Source of the DNA: Prorocentrum cordatum | Taxonomy: Eukaryota > Sar > Dinophyceae > Prorocentrales > Prorocentraceae | DNA length: 22,500 bases | Reading direction: 5' to 3' | Assembly: GCA_963575745.1 (NCBI GenBank) | Contig: CAUYUJ010007213.1 | Coordinates: forward strand, 116,706 to 139,205 | Shown here: in pieces, positions 1 to 8,487 of the stretch | Position numbering within the stretch: position 1 is the first letter of the stretch | How the letters are laid out: each line of letters begins with the position of its first letter | Notes under the pieces: generated by a model | The model's input: the letters and a program-made list of their open reading frames with translations, nothing else | Told to the model about the DNA's origin: nothing | The model's database searches: none | Made by a program: the position numbers and the translations under genes

Positions 1-804
1 TGCCTGCACATCGTGACTGAAGCCTTTGAGCGCTTACCATAGCTGCACAACTTCCCGTGCATCTTTGCAAACCCACTGCGCTGAAGTATCGTCTACCAGC
101 CCCCGAGGGATGACGCCCGAATTGCCCATGCGCTGCAGAGCCGTCGCCGCTAGTACCGTGAGCAAAGTAGCACTGCGACTGCATCCCGCAAGCATGCCCT
201 GGTCCGACTGGTAGCTGCTCGGCAGCGACGCAAACGCTCTGATGATGCGCGGCATAGTGTGGCACTGCAAAGCCATCCGGGCCAACCGTGATGGAAAGCA
301 CATGATCTTCGCTTGCTCCATGAGGGCCTGAGGCGGCACACGCTCGAAAGCCTTCCACGCGTCCAGCAGGGCCGTGACCGAATGTTGCCCAGTCAACACT
401 GCCACCTCCGCCGCCAAGTTATGCTGGAACGCCGATGCACTGGAAGAACGCCCTGCACCGCCTGCGCCCCAGGTAAAGGGAAGCTCGGTTCGCTTGAGCC
501 ACCCCCGTGAAATATTACTTCTGGCCTTTGACCAAATACGCACGACCGAGTTGACCAAGCCAGTCAGCCTGCTGCCCCCGTCAGGTTTTGGAAGCCGCAC
601 CAAGATGGTAAGGGTCCGCTCGCTAGGCCAATCTCCCAACTCCTCGCATCTGGAATACAACGTACTCAGCGTCTCCAACCCCATATCGCTGACCTGCCAG
701 AACGCCTTGGGAGCTATCCTCGTCTGTCCTTTAGCCGTGCGCGATGGAAAGTTGAGAATCACCTGCCTCAAATAAGCAACCGACATATCTGGTAACAACC
801 CCAC
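1..804 (-). pseudogene. Reverse transcriptase domain of the retroelement, cut by the window edge
   Basis: The domain polymerises element DNA on the RNA template. The open stretch begins just after a frame change near 800-816 (TGA at 814-816 upstream) and has a GTG rather than a credible ATG start, so it is a continuation of the EEP polypeptide. Visible motifs are LVRLPKPDGGSR (69-80), the palm motif A region LLDAWKAFERV (146-156, Asp148), QGMLAGCS (202-209) and LVDD (236-239), the YxDD catalytic pair in Leu form. A TAA at 34-36 interrupts the frame, but coding-like sequence (ALKGFSHDVQA) continues in the same frame to base 1. All catalytic aspartates remain, yet the copy cannot encode a full protein. 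Confidence 0.88.
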
Positions 805-836
805 TCCGCAATATCAGGCGGTGTCGGCAGCTTTGA

Positions 837-2330
837 CTACCCATGATGTTGCCATACTTCCTTCCATGTTGACAACCCACGATCGACCAACTTGTACGGC
901 TCAGCTTGGAACATCGTTTTAATAACTTCGGCCTTGGCAGGTACCTTTGTGAACTTGTGAGCAGCGCCCGCACCTTTCCAGAAACTCTGACCAGCCCACT
1001 GCTTCCAACCCTTTAGCTTAGCCTTCATTGCCAACTCATCCCCCTTTGCCCCTTGTCTTATCACCTGCTCCGTAATCGCGTGGAAGTCGTCGCGCATCAG
1101 CAAAAGTCGCCCGTCCTGAAAGAAAGTAACCAACCCTCTCGACAGATGTTTGAGAACCTTCTCGCTGCTGACCACCTTCCGAAGAAAAAGCGTGGCTTCC
1201 CTCGCCAGCTTGACCAGCTGCCCACATTGCTCCTGCGTAATGTCGCACACCGTCGCCGCTGAGTTGAGCAGAACGCAATACTTATCCAACGTAGCTCTCG
1301 TAGCCTTCAAGTGAGCGCACCAACGATCAGCCACGTTCCACGCATGAGCCTTGCCCGAAATATATGCACGTTTCCTCTGTGGAATCCACTCGAACTTCTT
1401 CCAAGTAAGACAAACTGGCCCAGCTCGCCCTACGTGGTTGATCTTGTCTTTACCCCGTGAGTACCATCGATCAGCGAGATCAAGTTCAACCCCTGTTAAA
1501 ACCAAATCCCACGCTGCCGTAAGAGACCGAAGATCATCAGCCCGTAGCACGGCTTGAGCAGCAACGTTCCAAGCTTTCGCGCGCGGGAACCTAGCACAGC
1601 CAACGGGCACCTCCGCCCCGAAACCGAGCGGCTCCACCAACTGCCGAGTCCAGGCCTGGCTGTTGGATTTGCGAACACCATGCCGCGCTGGTCTGCGCAT
1701 GGCAATAGAAGCGCCCTCCATCGCGATTCCCCCGTTTGGTCGCGTGATCATGTTGTCACACACCATCGCGTCATCGAGGCAACGGCCCAACTCACCCTTG
1801 TCGCACATCGAAATTGTCGGGGAGTCCAGGTGCCCACCGACAGAGCTGAGCCACTCATGCTGCCAGCCCGCTGGTTCAATGCCCCAGTCCCCTAGCACTG
1901 CCCAGTCCATGCCAATAATGTTGAGCATCGCACAGAATCGAAGAATACCGCTAAGCAGCTCGAGATTGCAATCTGACCATCCTTCCGTCGTATGCAAGTA
2001 CACACTGATAATGACGAGGCCCTTGGGAACACCCCAATGCACGCGCCCTGCAGTAACCCGCGACACATCGAACCAAGCCTGTGAGAGAAAGGGCGCCCCA
2101 GTCACCATAATGCTAGTGCGCGCTAAGATGGCAACTCCACCATGCGATCCTCCCTCCACCTTCAGACGCATCAGCTGACCATCAGACCCCATGATAGCCG
2201 ACGTCTGCCACCTGCTTCTGTGCCGTCGCTACGTTGTCGCCTATGCAATGGTGCCCCTGAACCGCCAACACAATCAGGCCTGAGCGCCACATGTTCCACC
2301 AGAGAGGAAATGCTCGTACAATTCACGGTG
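837..2330 (-). pseudogene. EEP (APE-like) endonuclease domain and linker of the retroelement, frameshifted
   Basis: EEP endonucleases nick target DNA for target-primed reverse transcription. The domain is spread over three frames. Its first strand lies in the ORF1 frame near 2330-2280. The next segment, 2270-2195 in a second frame, reads LIVLAVQGHHCIGDNVA, where the family expects a QE-H motif. The rest lies in the open frame 2192-837. That frame shows GGVAILAR (residues 18-25), ISVYLH (62-67), GDWGIEP (101-107, where GD-F/W-N is usual) and CLDDAMV (138-144). The usual metal-binding Glu is Gly and the Asn of GDxN is Gly, so the nuclease is probably inactive. Residues ~165-451 are a linker towards RT. 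A TAG ends the frame at 837-839. Confidence 0.8.
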
Positions 2331-3439
2331 CCCAAAATATCGTCGACCACGTCGTCCCTGTCCTCCTGCTGCGGTGGCGCTTGCAACTGGCGGCTCCCCA
2401 GCCGATATCCCACCTGCTTGAGCTTGCCTTGAACCGACACCTCCTTCACGCCGCTCTTCTCGTTCAAACGAACCCCAGGTATAGCCGAAAGAGAGCAACA
2501 TGTCTTATACGTCGCCGTTTCCGTCGGCTGAGGGTTGCCTTGCCCCTCCCATGAACGCCTCCGTCGAAAAGCATGTGGCATCAGATTTCGTAGCGCATCT
2601 GCCATCGCGTCGACGATGCCGCCCAGCCCTCTCAAATGATCCGCTGCAAAGATTTCCCGCTCTTCCTCGTTGCAAGTTCGAAGAAAGCGCCAGAAATGCT
2701 GTCTTTCCTCGCGACCTTCATCCCATGAGTCAGCGCAAATCTCAGCAACTAAATCAGCCCCGAACCGCATGTTATAAATCCGTTCCAGCCTTCGAACGAG
2801 CTCCTCACGACCAGGATGCGTGAGATATTCAAGAAGATATGCCTCGCACCATTCGCGCCAAACTTCAGGGTCTTGGAACTGCTCACCTCCCAGGTCCCAA
2901 ATCCAGCACGCAGCATAATGTCGAATGTCGTCACGAAGCTGCTCATCCACTAAAACTCTGAACGGTAGGTTGCACATAGCAAGTTTACCCTCGCACAGGG
3001 GTGATTCAAGTTCTGGCCGCCAGCTTGAGGCGATCCCCGGCTCAGCCGCCGACATGTGCCTGGCAGTGCCCCAAGACACGCGCCTGGCCATGACTCCTGT
3101 TGCCCGTAGGCTGTCGCCACCACTGATTGGCGACGGGAGGTCGTGACACCTGGCCTGGCGTTTACCCATCAAGACGCCCCTGCCTCAACGCTCCTGGGCC
3201 GAGCAACCAGGCGTGTCGACGAGCTCAGCAGGCGAAGCCTCTATCAATGAGAGATTCGCCCCAATGCTGGTCGTAGGTGGCGGCGCGGTAATTCCCATAG
3301 AAAACCTCTCAGCCTGCCATTGCCTTGTCGCGGTAGAAGACGATCGCCTGGTCCTGGTGTAAGTTGCGCCATCATTGTTACCACTGCTACAATAAAAAGA
3401 ACGGTACAGCACATGCGAACTCCCAGCTTGCCCATGATA
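2290..3439 (-). pseudogene. Retroelement region of unknown function, continuing the ORF1 frame into the EEP start
   Basis: The same reading frame as ORF1 continues after the TGA at 3440, through a Ser/Thr-rich linker and another TGA at 3185-3187. It then stays open past 2290, to a stop at 2171. From about 2950 to 2560 it encodes a well-formed helical segment rich in Trp, Glu and Arg (for example the stretch around FWRFLRTCNEEEREIF) that I do not recognise. Towards 2330-2280 it reads LGTVNCTSISSLVEHV, which resembles the first beta-strand region of EEP domains in dinoflagellate LINEs. ORF1 and the endonuclease may therefore have been one long protein. Low codon disruption over 1.1 kb supports real coding ancestry; function is unknown. 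Confidence 0.55.
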
Positions 3440-4588
3440 TCAGAACGGCTTGAAAGCCTCCCTGACTTGCTCCTGCCTCCAGGTGAACAACTGATTGGCG
3501 GCCGTACGTATCCCTTCTTCATCCAGTTCATTTGTAGGAATCCCACTGCGCTCAAGATGCCCACGAAATACACCAAGGTCCGCTTGCTGCACTGACACCG
3601 TTGCCATAGGAGTGGCAGGTGCGCGCTGAGCTGCCTCATCGTCACGAGCGTTGTCTTCACCATTCGAGCCAACGTTGCCTTGTGGCGGCGCCAACGCCTT
3701 GTTGAGCTCCTCATCCTGCTTGATCTTGCCCAGTCTGGTCTCGTCGGTCCCGTGGCTCTTGAGGAGTTGCTCCAGCGCCTCCACGGTGAACCCCGAACCA
3801 AGAACTGCCGCACGTCCAGGTGCCGCTTCACTGGCAGGTGGCCCCGCCGTAGCACGTTCCGCAAGTTCCCTTCGTTGTTGTACGAGACCCAGCAGCTGCT
3901 TCCGCATGTCTGAGATCTTTGCTTCGTCTTACCCCACCAGTTCCTGCAACTTGGCAACCTCCGCTTTTCGTTCCTCCAAGGCAGGCGTAGCTTTAGAGAT
4001 GTTGCCCTCCATGTTGGCACACTTGCGGGACAGGTCGGAGATCTGCGTAGCGACAGGCTTGCTGGCACGGCGCGTCGTGTAGAGTTCCTCTTGGAACTTG
4101 AGTAAGTTGTCTCGAACTGGCTGCATGTCGGGTACCTGGGCCACCAACGCCTGCGGACACTTCTTGAGCTTAGCTTCGACGTCGTCGATCGGTCGCTGAA
4201 GTTCTGAGGCAAGCTCCATGGTACCCGTTCCTTCTTTCCCATCCTCATCCATGGCGTCGGTATCATGGCCAGTTCCTGGAGACTTCTTGGCAGCGGCCAG
4301 CTCACGCTGCAGCCGCTGCACCTCTTTTTCCATCTCCGCAAACCGCTTGCCTTGATCACGTCGTTGATGCAAAGGTGAGCCATCCCGTTCAGGTCGCAGT
4401 GAGGGCGAGGTAGCTTGACGATTTCCACCGAAGACCACCCCTTTGTGTAGACGGCACCGTGCACAATAGAGATGAGAGCCAAAGTTAAGGAAGCGAGTGT
4501 CCTTCTTCGGTCCCCAGCTGTACGTGCAGTCTTTGCAGTACCAGTCCTCCCTCTCGCGATCTCTGCTGTTTGCCCTCGAGAGCCCCAT
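3440..4588 (-). pseudogene. ORF1-like zinc-ribbon and coiled-coil region of the retroelement
   Basis: This frame opens at an ATG at 4588 with no other in-frame ATG after an upstream TGA near 4680. Residues 16-50 form a zinc ribbon: C18-x2-C21 and C42-x2-C45 around an aromatic/Asn-rich centre, resembling RanBP2-type fingers except for the long 20-residue spacing. Residues ~83-103 and ~130-219 are heptad-like, charged helices. A TAA at 3929-3931 interrupts the frame, after which the same frame continues with similar helical sequence (MRKQLLGLVQQRRELAERA) to a TGA at 3440. ORF1 proteins of LINEs typically bind the element RNA; that role is inferred here. The simplest reading is one protein broken by a nonsense change. 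Confidence 0.7.
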
Positions 4589-4724
4589 GCCGCCGAAGTC
4601 GTTCCAGCCAAGCGAGTCTCCAGGAGAGCAATATGTACGTGAAATTGCGCCGTGGCGCGAAAGAAATTGAGAAGCAGCTCAAAGAGCGGTGGTAGCCTAC
4701 CCCGCTGAGGCAGTGAAGAAATCA

Positions 4725-4749
4725 CCATTTTGGCCTTGAGCCAAAATGG
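4725..4749. repeat. 10-bp perfect inverted repeat overlapping the SL relic
   Basis: On the plus strand ccattttggc (4725-4734) and gccaaaatgg (4740-4749) are perfect reverse complements with a 5-nt loop. Half of the stem is the core of the spliced leader and the other half is the first sequence after the leader junction. An RNA beginning with this leader could fold its 5' end into a hairpin that includes the first ATG at 4728. It may be chance or a rearranged second leader. Confidence 0.85.
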
Positions 4750-4755
4750 CTACGG
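4735..4755 (-). other. DinoSL spliced-leader relic, perfect 21-nt match
   Basis: Read on the minus strand, these 21 bases match the conserved dinoflagellate trans-spliced leader exactly, from its CCGTAG start to its CTCAAG end. The base after the leader is G followed by CC, not the GT donor expected in an SL RNA gene. This is therefore a leader copied back into DNA with a processed mRNA, not a leader gene. It marks the 5' end of the retroelement transcript. Directly upstream on the minus strand is a (GGA)n tract. Confidence 0.95.
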
Positions 4756-5130
4756 GCCTCCTCCTCCCCCTCCTCCTCCTCCTCGTTCTCCTCCTCCTCC
4801 TCCTCCTCCTCCTCCTCCTCCTCCTCCTCCTCCGTCGTCCTTCTCTTCCTCCTCCTCCTCTTTCTCCTCCTCCTCCTCCTCCTCTCCTGCTCCTCCTCCT
4901 CCTCCTCGTCCTCCTCCCCCTCCTTTTCCTGCTCATGCTCGCCCTCCCCTGCCTCATGTCCCCCCTCCCCCCCTTTGTCCTCCTCATCATCATCCTCTTC
5001 CTCCTCCTCCTCCTCCTCCTTCTCTCCTCCTCCTCCCTCCATCTCTACTCTTCCTCCCTCCATCTCTCCTCCTCCTCCTCCTCCTCCTTCTCCTCCTCCT
5101 ACTCCTCTTCCTCCTCCTTCCACTCCTCAG
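4756..5130. repeat. (CCT)n polypyrimidine tract, (GGA)n on the minus strand
   Basis: Almost uninterrupted CTC/CCT triplets with short deviations fill this stretch. It lies immediately upstream of the retroelement's 5' end. All frames through it are open and give poly-Leu, poly-Ser or poly-Pro on plus and poly-Glu or poly-Arg on minus, so ORFs here are not evidence of genes. From 5131 to 5260 the sequence stays pyrimidine-rich but is less regular. Confidence 0.95.
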
Positions 5131-5260
5131 CCCCCATCCCCCCGTCTCGTCATCCGTGTTCTCCTAATCATCGAATCTGCCCCATCCTGCTCATATTTCT
5201 TCTCCCTCCACCTTCCCTCCTCCCAAGTCGCCTTCTCCTCCTTCCTCCCTCAGACCGCCA

Positions 5261-5732
5261 GGGAAGACAGTGCGGCCTGGCTTGAGCCAGCGGTGTTCAA
5301 ATCATTCCTTCTCTCCCTATCTCCATCCCGCTGGCCACACACGTGTGCAATCGCAAAGAAACCCATGCATCTGGCGACGTGGTCTTTCAATACGCGGCCA
5401 CAGGAAATACGGACCCACTCCCCAAACATATTTTCTCGCCCCAGATCCATTTTTGATGGCCCTGCCTGGGATCAGATGACGGGCCCCAACAACCCGAATA
5501 CAAAACCGCATGGATTGAAACAGTCAGACCGTCGGAAACCTGGGAACATCGGGCACTGGCGAGCAGAAAGGCGGAGGAAACGACAGAACCCCAAGAGGCC
5601 TTGGCGACCTCTGGGTACTTCCGGCCACCCCTCATGGGACACCTCTGGCGATTTCCAAAAAGACCTCCAACGGACTCGCCAGACCGAAAAATGGGGGACG
5701 CGAAGGACGAGAATGACAGAGGGCGATAACTA
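5261..5732. other. Unique sequence without a recognisable gene
   Basis: The composition is ordinary here. The frame open from the CCT tract continues to 5733, but its product (Arg/Pro-rich, no motif) is not recognised and inherits its length from the repeat. I see no RNA gene or mobile-element signature. Confidence 0.5.
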
Positions 5733-5815
5733 AAAGGAGCAGGAGCAGGAGCAGGAGCAGGTGGAGGAGGATGAGGAGGAGGAGAGGCAAGAGGAGGAGG
5801 ATTCGGAGAGCCTCT
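5733..5815. repeat. Short AGG/GCAGGA purine microsatellite
   Basis: Repeats of agcaggagcagg and then gaggaggatg make a short polypurine tract on the plus strand. Confidence 0.9.
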
Positions 5816-7160
5816 GTATGTAAATTGTCCTAGTCAAAGGCTCCTGTGGGGACACGTCTTGTTTCGAGGCCTTGATGGCACCCGGACAACAGTAAGAGCG
5901 GTGCCAACGGAGGTAGTTTCGTACCCAATGAGCGCCGCAGGCTGTCGTTGTTAAGGGCTCTCCGTCCAGCTGGTGTGCTATCGTCTTGGACAATCCATCC
6001 CTTCCCCCTTCCATTTCCAACTTAGGAAGACGTTGCCTGGGGACAAAAGAACCTTGGGGGGAATGTCTGGTCCGCTCCCAGAGTTGAGCTCTTCGCTGAA
6101 TAATATGTTCGTCGACTGGCCTACTGTAGGCCGCCTACCTCCCCCAAAACTGCAAGAAACAAGCAATGTCATAGTTTTCTATTCGTCCAGGCGCCGCGGA
6201 CACAAGCAGAACAAAACTGGACATTATGAGAACTGGCGTTCATTGAACCGTTCAGGATGTAGGGGCGGAGGAGGGGATGGGGACGGGGAGGACGAGGAGG
6301 AAGGAGAGGTCGCTCGTAAATCTGTTTGTGTGCTGCCCGGGACGCCCTGTTGGGAGCTTTCGGCTGGCAAACGAACTCGCCCTTTCCATCCTCGCCCTTC
6401 CCTCCAGAATAGGCCGAGGGAGCTGCATGGCCCCAAGCCCACTCTGCGCCTCCTGCCACTCGAACCCCAAACCGCAGGGGAGCACTTAGGTTTTGTTCCC
6501 GACGCTGTTGGGGTCGTCCCAATCCGCCATCCGCCAATGAGCCCGCACCAAAAATAAGCATTTCCACATTGTGCCCCCGTCGCACATGTCGACTGCGCAA
6601 CGCCGCGCGCGAATCGACCCTGCCCTGCGCGCGAAGCCGCCTGCCAATCCGCAGACGAAGTCACGGCCGGCTGCCTCCTTCTCGCGACTGGCCCCCGTCT
6701 AATCTCCCTCCGTTCCTCCCCCCACCCTGCCCCGCGGCCCCCCCTCCTGGAAGCCCGCTCCAACACGCCCCGAAGTCCGTTCCCACTGAGCTAACCGCCA
6801 AGCCGCGATAAAGTTACAATGTGTTTTTGGGGCCGCCCCTCTGTGGGAGAAGGGCCCCCCCAACGAGGGGGGAGGGAGAGGGGGGAGAAGCGAAGCAAAG
6901 CAAAAGGGAAAGGTGGACGACGACAGCAGAGATGGCAGGACAAGAATTCATTTTCCCGCACACGTTCGGGCAGTGATCTCCAACCGCGAGAGCGCGCGCC
7001 GATTCCGCTCGCGACGCACTGTCGTTGCATCCCTCCTCTGCTGCGGAGGGTCGCCCCCTGTGCAGCCGTTCTCACGAACTTTCTCCCCACGGGTTGGGGT
7101 CTTCGTTCCTGGGGTTCTGCTGCGAGTTTCAGAAGTCATCCCAAGCGGATGCGCCTCTGT
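5816..7160. other. Unique sequence without a recognisable gene
   Basis: Several overlapping open frames of 130-196 codons exist on both strands (for example plus 5973-6557 and minus 6224-6766), but none shows a known motif. Both strands are equally open, as expected in GC-rich DNA. A short GGA-rich patch lies near 6263-6310, and 6700-6905 is rich in C then G runs. Nothing supports a gene call. Confidence 0.45.
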
Positions 7161-7168
7161 AGTCTCTC

Positions 7169-7251
7169 CTTCGGGGGTTCTCGCGGACGCTCTGCACACA
7201 TCCCTCACCCCCCTGCTTCGGGGGTTCTCGCGGACGCTCTGCACACATCCC
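7169..7251. repeat. Tandem duplication of a 36-nt unit, period 47
   Basis: The unit starting cttcgggggttctcgcgg occurs at 7169-7204 and again, identically, at 7216-7251, separated by an 11-nt C-rich spacer. The perfect identity implies recent duplication. Confidence 0.93.
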
Positions 7252-7424
7252 CAAAAACAAACCTTCTTTCACAGAAGGGCCGAATTGCCACTTTATTTCG
7301 GCACATGGATTATCCATCGCGACGTATGCGGGGAGTTAGACCCGATCCGACTCCCCCGCCTTCCGCATCCCTCAAAAGCCCATCCACCTCGACCCGAGAG
7401 CATGTTCTGGCACTTACTGCGGCG

Positions 7425-7860
7425 AGAACGCGGCGGAATGCATCACAGGAGGCGGTCAATACCTTCAGCCCGTCCGGCGAGAACGCGGCGGATGCCAGGA
7501 TAGGGCACCGACGTTGCCCTCCAGCGTGCACAGGCACTGGCCAGACTCTGCGCGCCAGGTCTTCGGCGTGCAATCACACGAGGCGGTCAGCACCTTCATT
7601 CCGTCTGGCGAGAACACGGCGGACTTCGCGTCGTGGCCCTCCATCGTGCGCGAGCTCTGGCCAGACTCCGCGCACCAGATCTTCGCCGTGCCGTCAAGAG
7701 ACGCGGCCAGCACCTCCGGCCTGTCAGACGAGAACACGGCGGACACCACGATTTCGTCGTGGCCCTCCAGCGTGCGCAGGCACTGGTCGGAGTCCGCGCG
7801 CCAGATCTGCGCCGCGCGGTCTTCAGAGGCGGTCAGCACATGCCGCCCTGGGGCCACCAC
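7425..7860 (-). pseudogene. Decayed WD40-repeat fragment
   Basis: The minus strand encodes at least three WD40 repeats in one frame (7860-7465): residues 8-34 (HVLTASEDRAAQIW, then LEGHDE), 38-76 (SAVFSSDRPEV, IWCAESGQ, MEGHD) and 79-114 (SAVFSPDGMKVLTAS, TWRAESGQCL, TLEG). WD40 repeats form beta-propeller scaffolds, and this style of repeat is abundant in dinoflagellates. A fourth repeat begins in another frame near 7500 (SAAFSPDGLKVLTASCDA) and breaks off. The next AFSPDG-like codons recur only 45 bp further on, so most of a repeat is deleted. Upstream of residue 1 the frame meets a TAG near 7873. It could be an exon fragment with lost junctions or a pseudogene; the full length and partner domains are absent. 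Confidence 0.75.
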
Positions 7861-7960
7861 CAGCGCAAGCTAGCTGCTGTAGAGCAGCTGCGCCTCCCCG
7901 AGGAGCACTCGCCTCCGGCTGCCCGGCGCGCCACCCTGCGTGGGCGTCCCCGCGAGCACC

Positions 7961-8110
7961 CGACATCCCGCTGCTCCAATCCTTTCGATGCGTGGGCCCC
8001 GGAGCTCCGGACCGCTTCCCCGGGGCCGGCTTTTCGCCCCGCGTCGCTTCCTGACCGTCCCGAGGCCCGGCGAGGGCCCCCGGAGGCCGAAGTTGGCCCC
8101 CAGCGCCAGA
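7961..8110 (+). mobile_element. Partial copy 1 of a hairpin-bearing short-element family
   Basis: This copy begins cgacatcccg and carries the conserved core (gaccg-cttccccgggg-ccgg-tttt and tcccgaggcccggcgaggg), but lacks the second hairpin before copy 2 starts. It is aligned by eye with copies 2-5. Confidence 0.6.
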
Positions 8111-8286
8111 CATCCGACGTCTCGATGTTTTCCAAACGCAGCCCCCGACCTCCCGACCACTCCCCTGGGACCGGTTTCTCATCCCGAGTCGTTTGTTTGA
8201 CGGCCCCGAGGCCCGGCGAGGGCCCCGAGAGGCCAAAAAGTAGGAACAACCTCTGCCTCGATTTTTTCGAGCCGCCCGCTGCCTGG
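8106..8286 (+). mobile_element. Copy 2 of the hairpin-bearing short-element family
   Basis: The order matches copy 3: ccagacatccgacg terminus, degenerate hairpin B near 8115-8140, the conserved cccgaggcccggcgagggc core, then hairpin A (ctcga, five T, tcgag at 8257-8271). The right end reads cctggg. Both ends have drifted from the family terminus. Confidence 0.65.
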
Positions 8287-8302
8287 GACCGCCCGCTCCA
8301 AA

Positions 8303-8487
8303 CCCAGACCCCCGACGTAATGATGTTTTCATTACGTTGCCCTCCAGAGGTCCCGACCCTTTCCCCATGACCGGCTTTGCATCCTGAGTCGTTTTTTGAC
8401 GCTCCCGCGGCCCGGTGAGGGCCCCCGGAGGCCGAAAATTAGGAAAAACCTCCCGTCGTGATTTTTCACGATGCGAGGGGGTCTGGG
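8303..8487 (+). mobile_element. Copy 3, complete 185-bp element with 11-bp terminal inverted repeats
   Basis: The left end cccagaccccc (8303-8313) and right end gggggtctggg (8477-8487) are perfect reverse complements. Inside are hairpin B (acgtaatga-tgttt-tcattacgt, 8315-8337) and hairpin A (around 8454-8473, tcgtga-tttt-tcacga plus outer pairs). There is no coding capacity, so it would depend on an enzyme encoded elsewhere if it moves as a MITE. No clear target duplication is visible. Confidence 0.78.

Larger units (their letters stand above)
1..4755 (-). mobile_element. Decayed LINE-like non-LTR retrotransposon headed by a spliced-leader relic
   Basis: This minus-strand element reads from 4755 towards 1 and continues beyond the window. 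In order it contains a DinoSL relic, a ~147-nt leader, a zinc-ribbon/coiled-coil region, a helical region of unknown function, an EEP endonuclease domain and a reverse transcriptase. That order is typical of LINE elements: EEP nicks the target and RT copies the RNA from the nick. No LTR, integrase or protease was seen, which argues against an LTR element. Stops at 3929, 3440, 3185, 837 and 34 and several frame changes show it is a pseudogenised copy. The SL at its 5' end implies that the copied RNA had been trans-spliced. The 3' end, tail and target-site duplication lie outside the window. Confidence 0.87.

Noticed and set aside
495-505. gcttgagccacc, another short leader-like match
   Set aside because: It lies inside conserved RT coding sequence and matches by only nine bases.
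4735-4755. SL RNA gene
   Set aside because: The leader is not followed by a GT splice donor or an SL RNA body; retroelement coding sequence follows instead.
5273-5289. tggcttgagcca resembling the end of the spliced leader on the minus strand
   Set aside because: Only nine leader bases match and the 12-mer is almost self-complementary; this is within chance.
5973-6557. 194-codon plus-strand ORF
   Set aside because: No recognisable motif; equally long frames exist on the minus strand, so it is not supported as a gene.
6819-8054. 411-codon plus-strand ORF
   Set aside because: It runs antisense through the WD40 fragment and into the element repeats; the WD40 match on the minus strand explains the sequence better.
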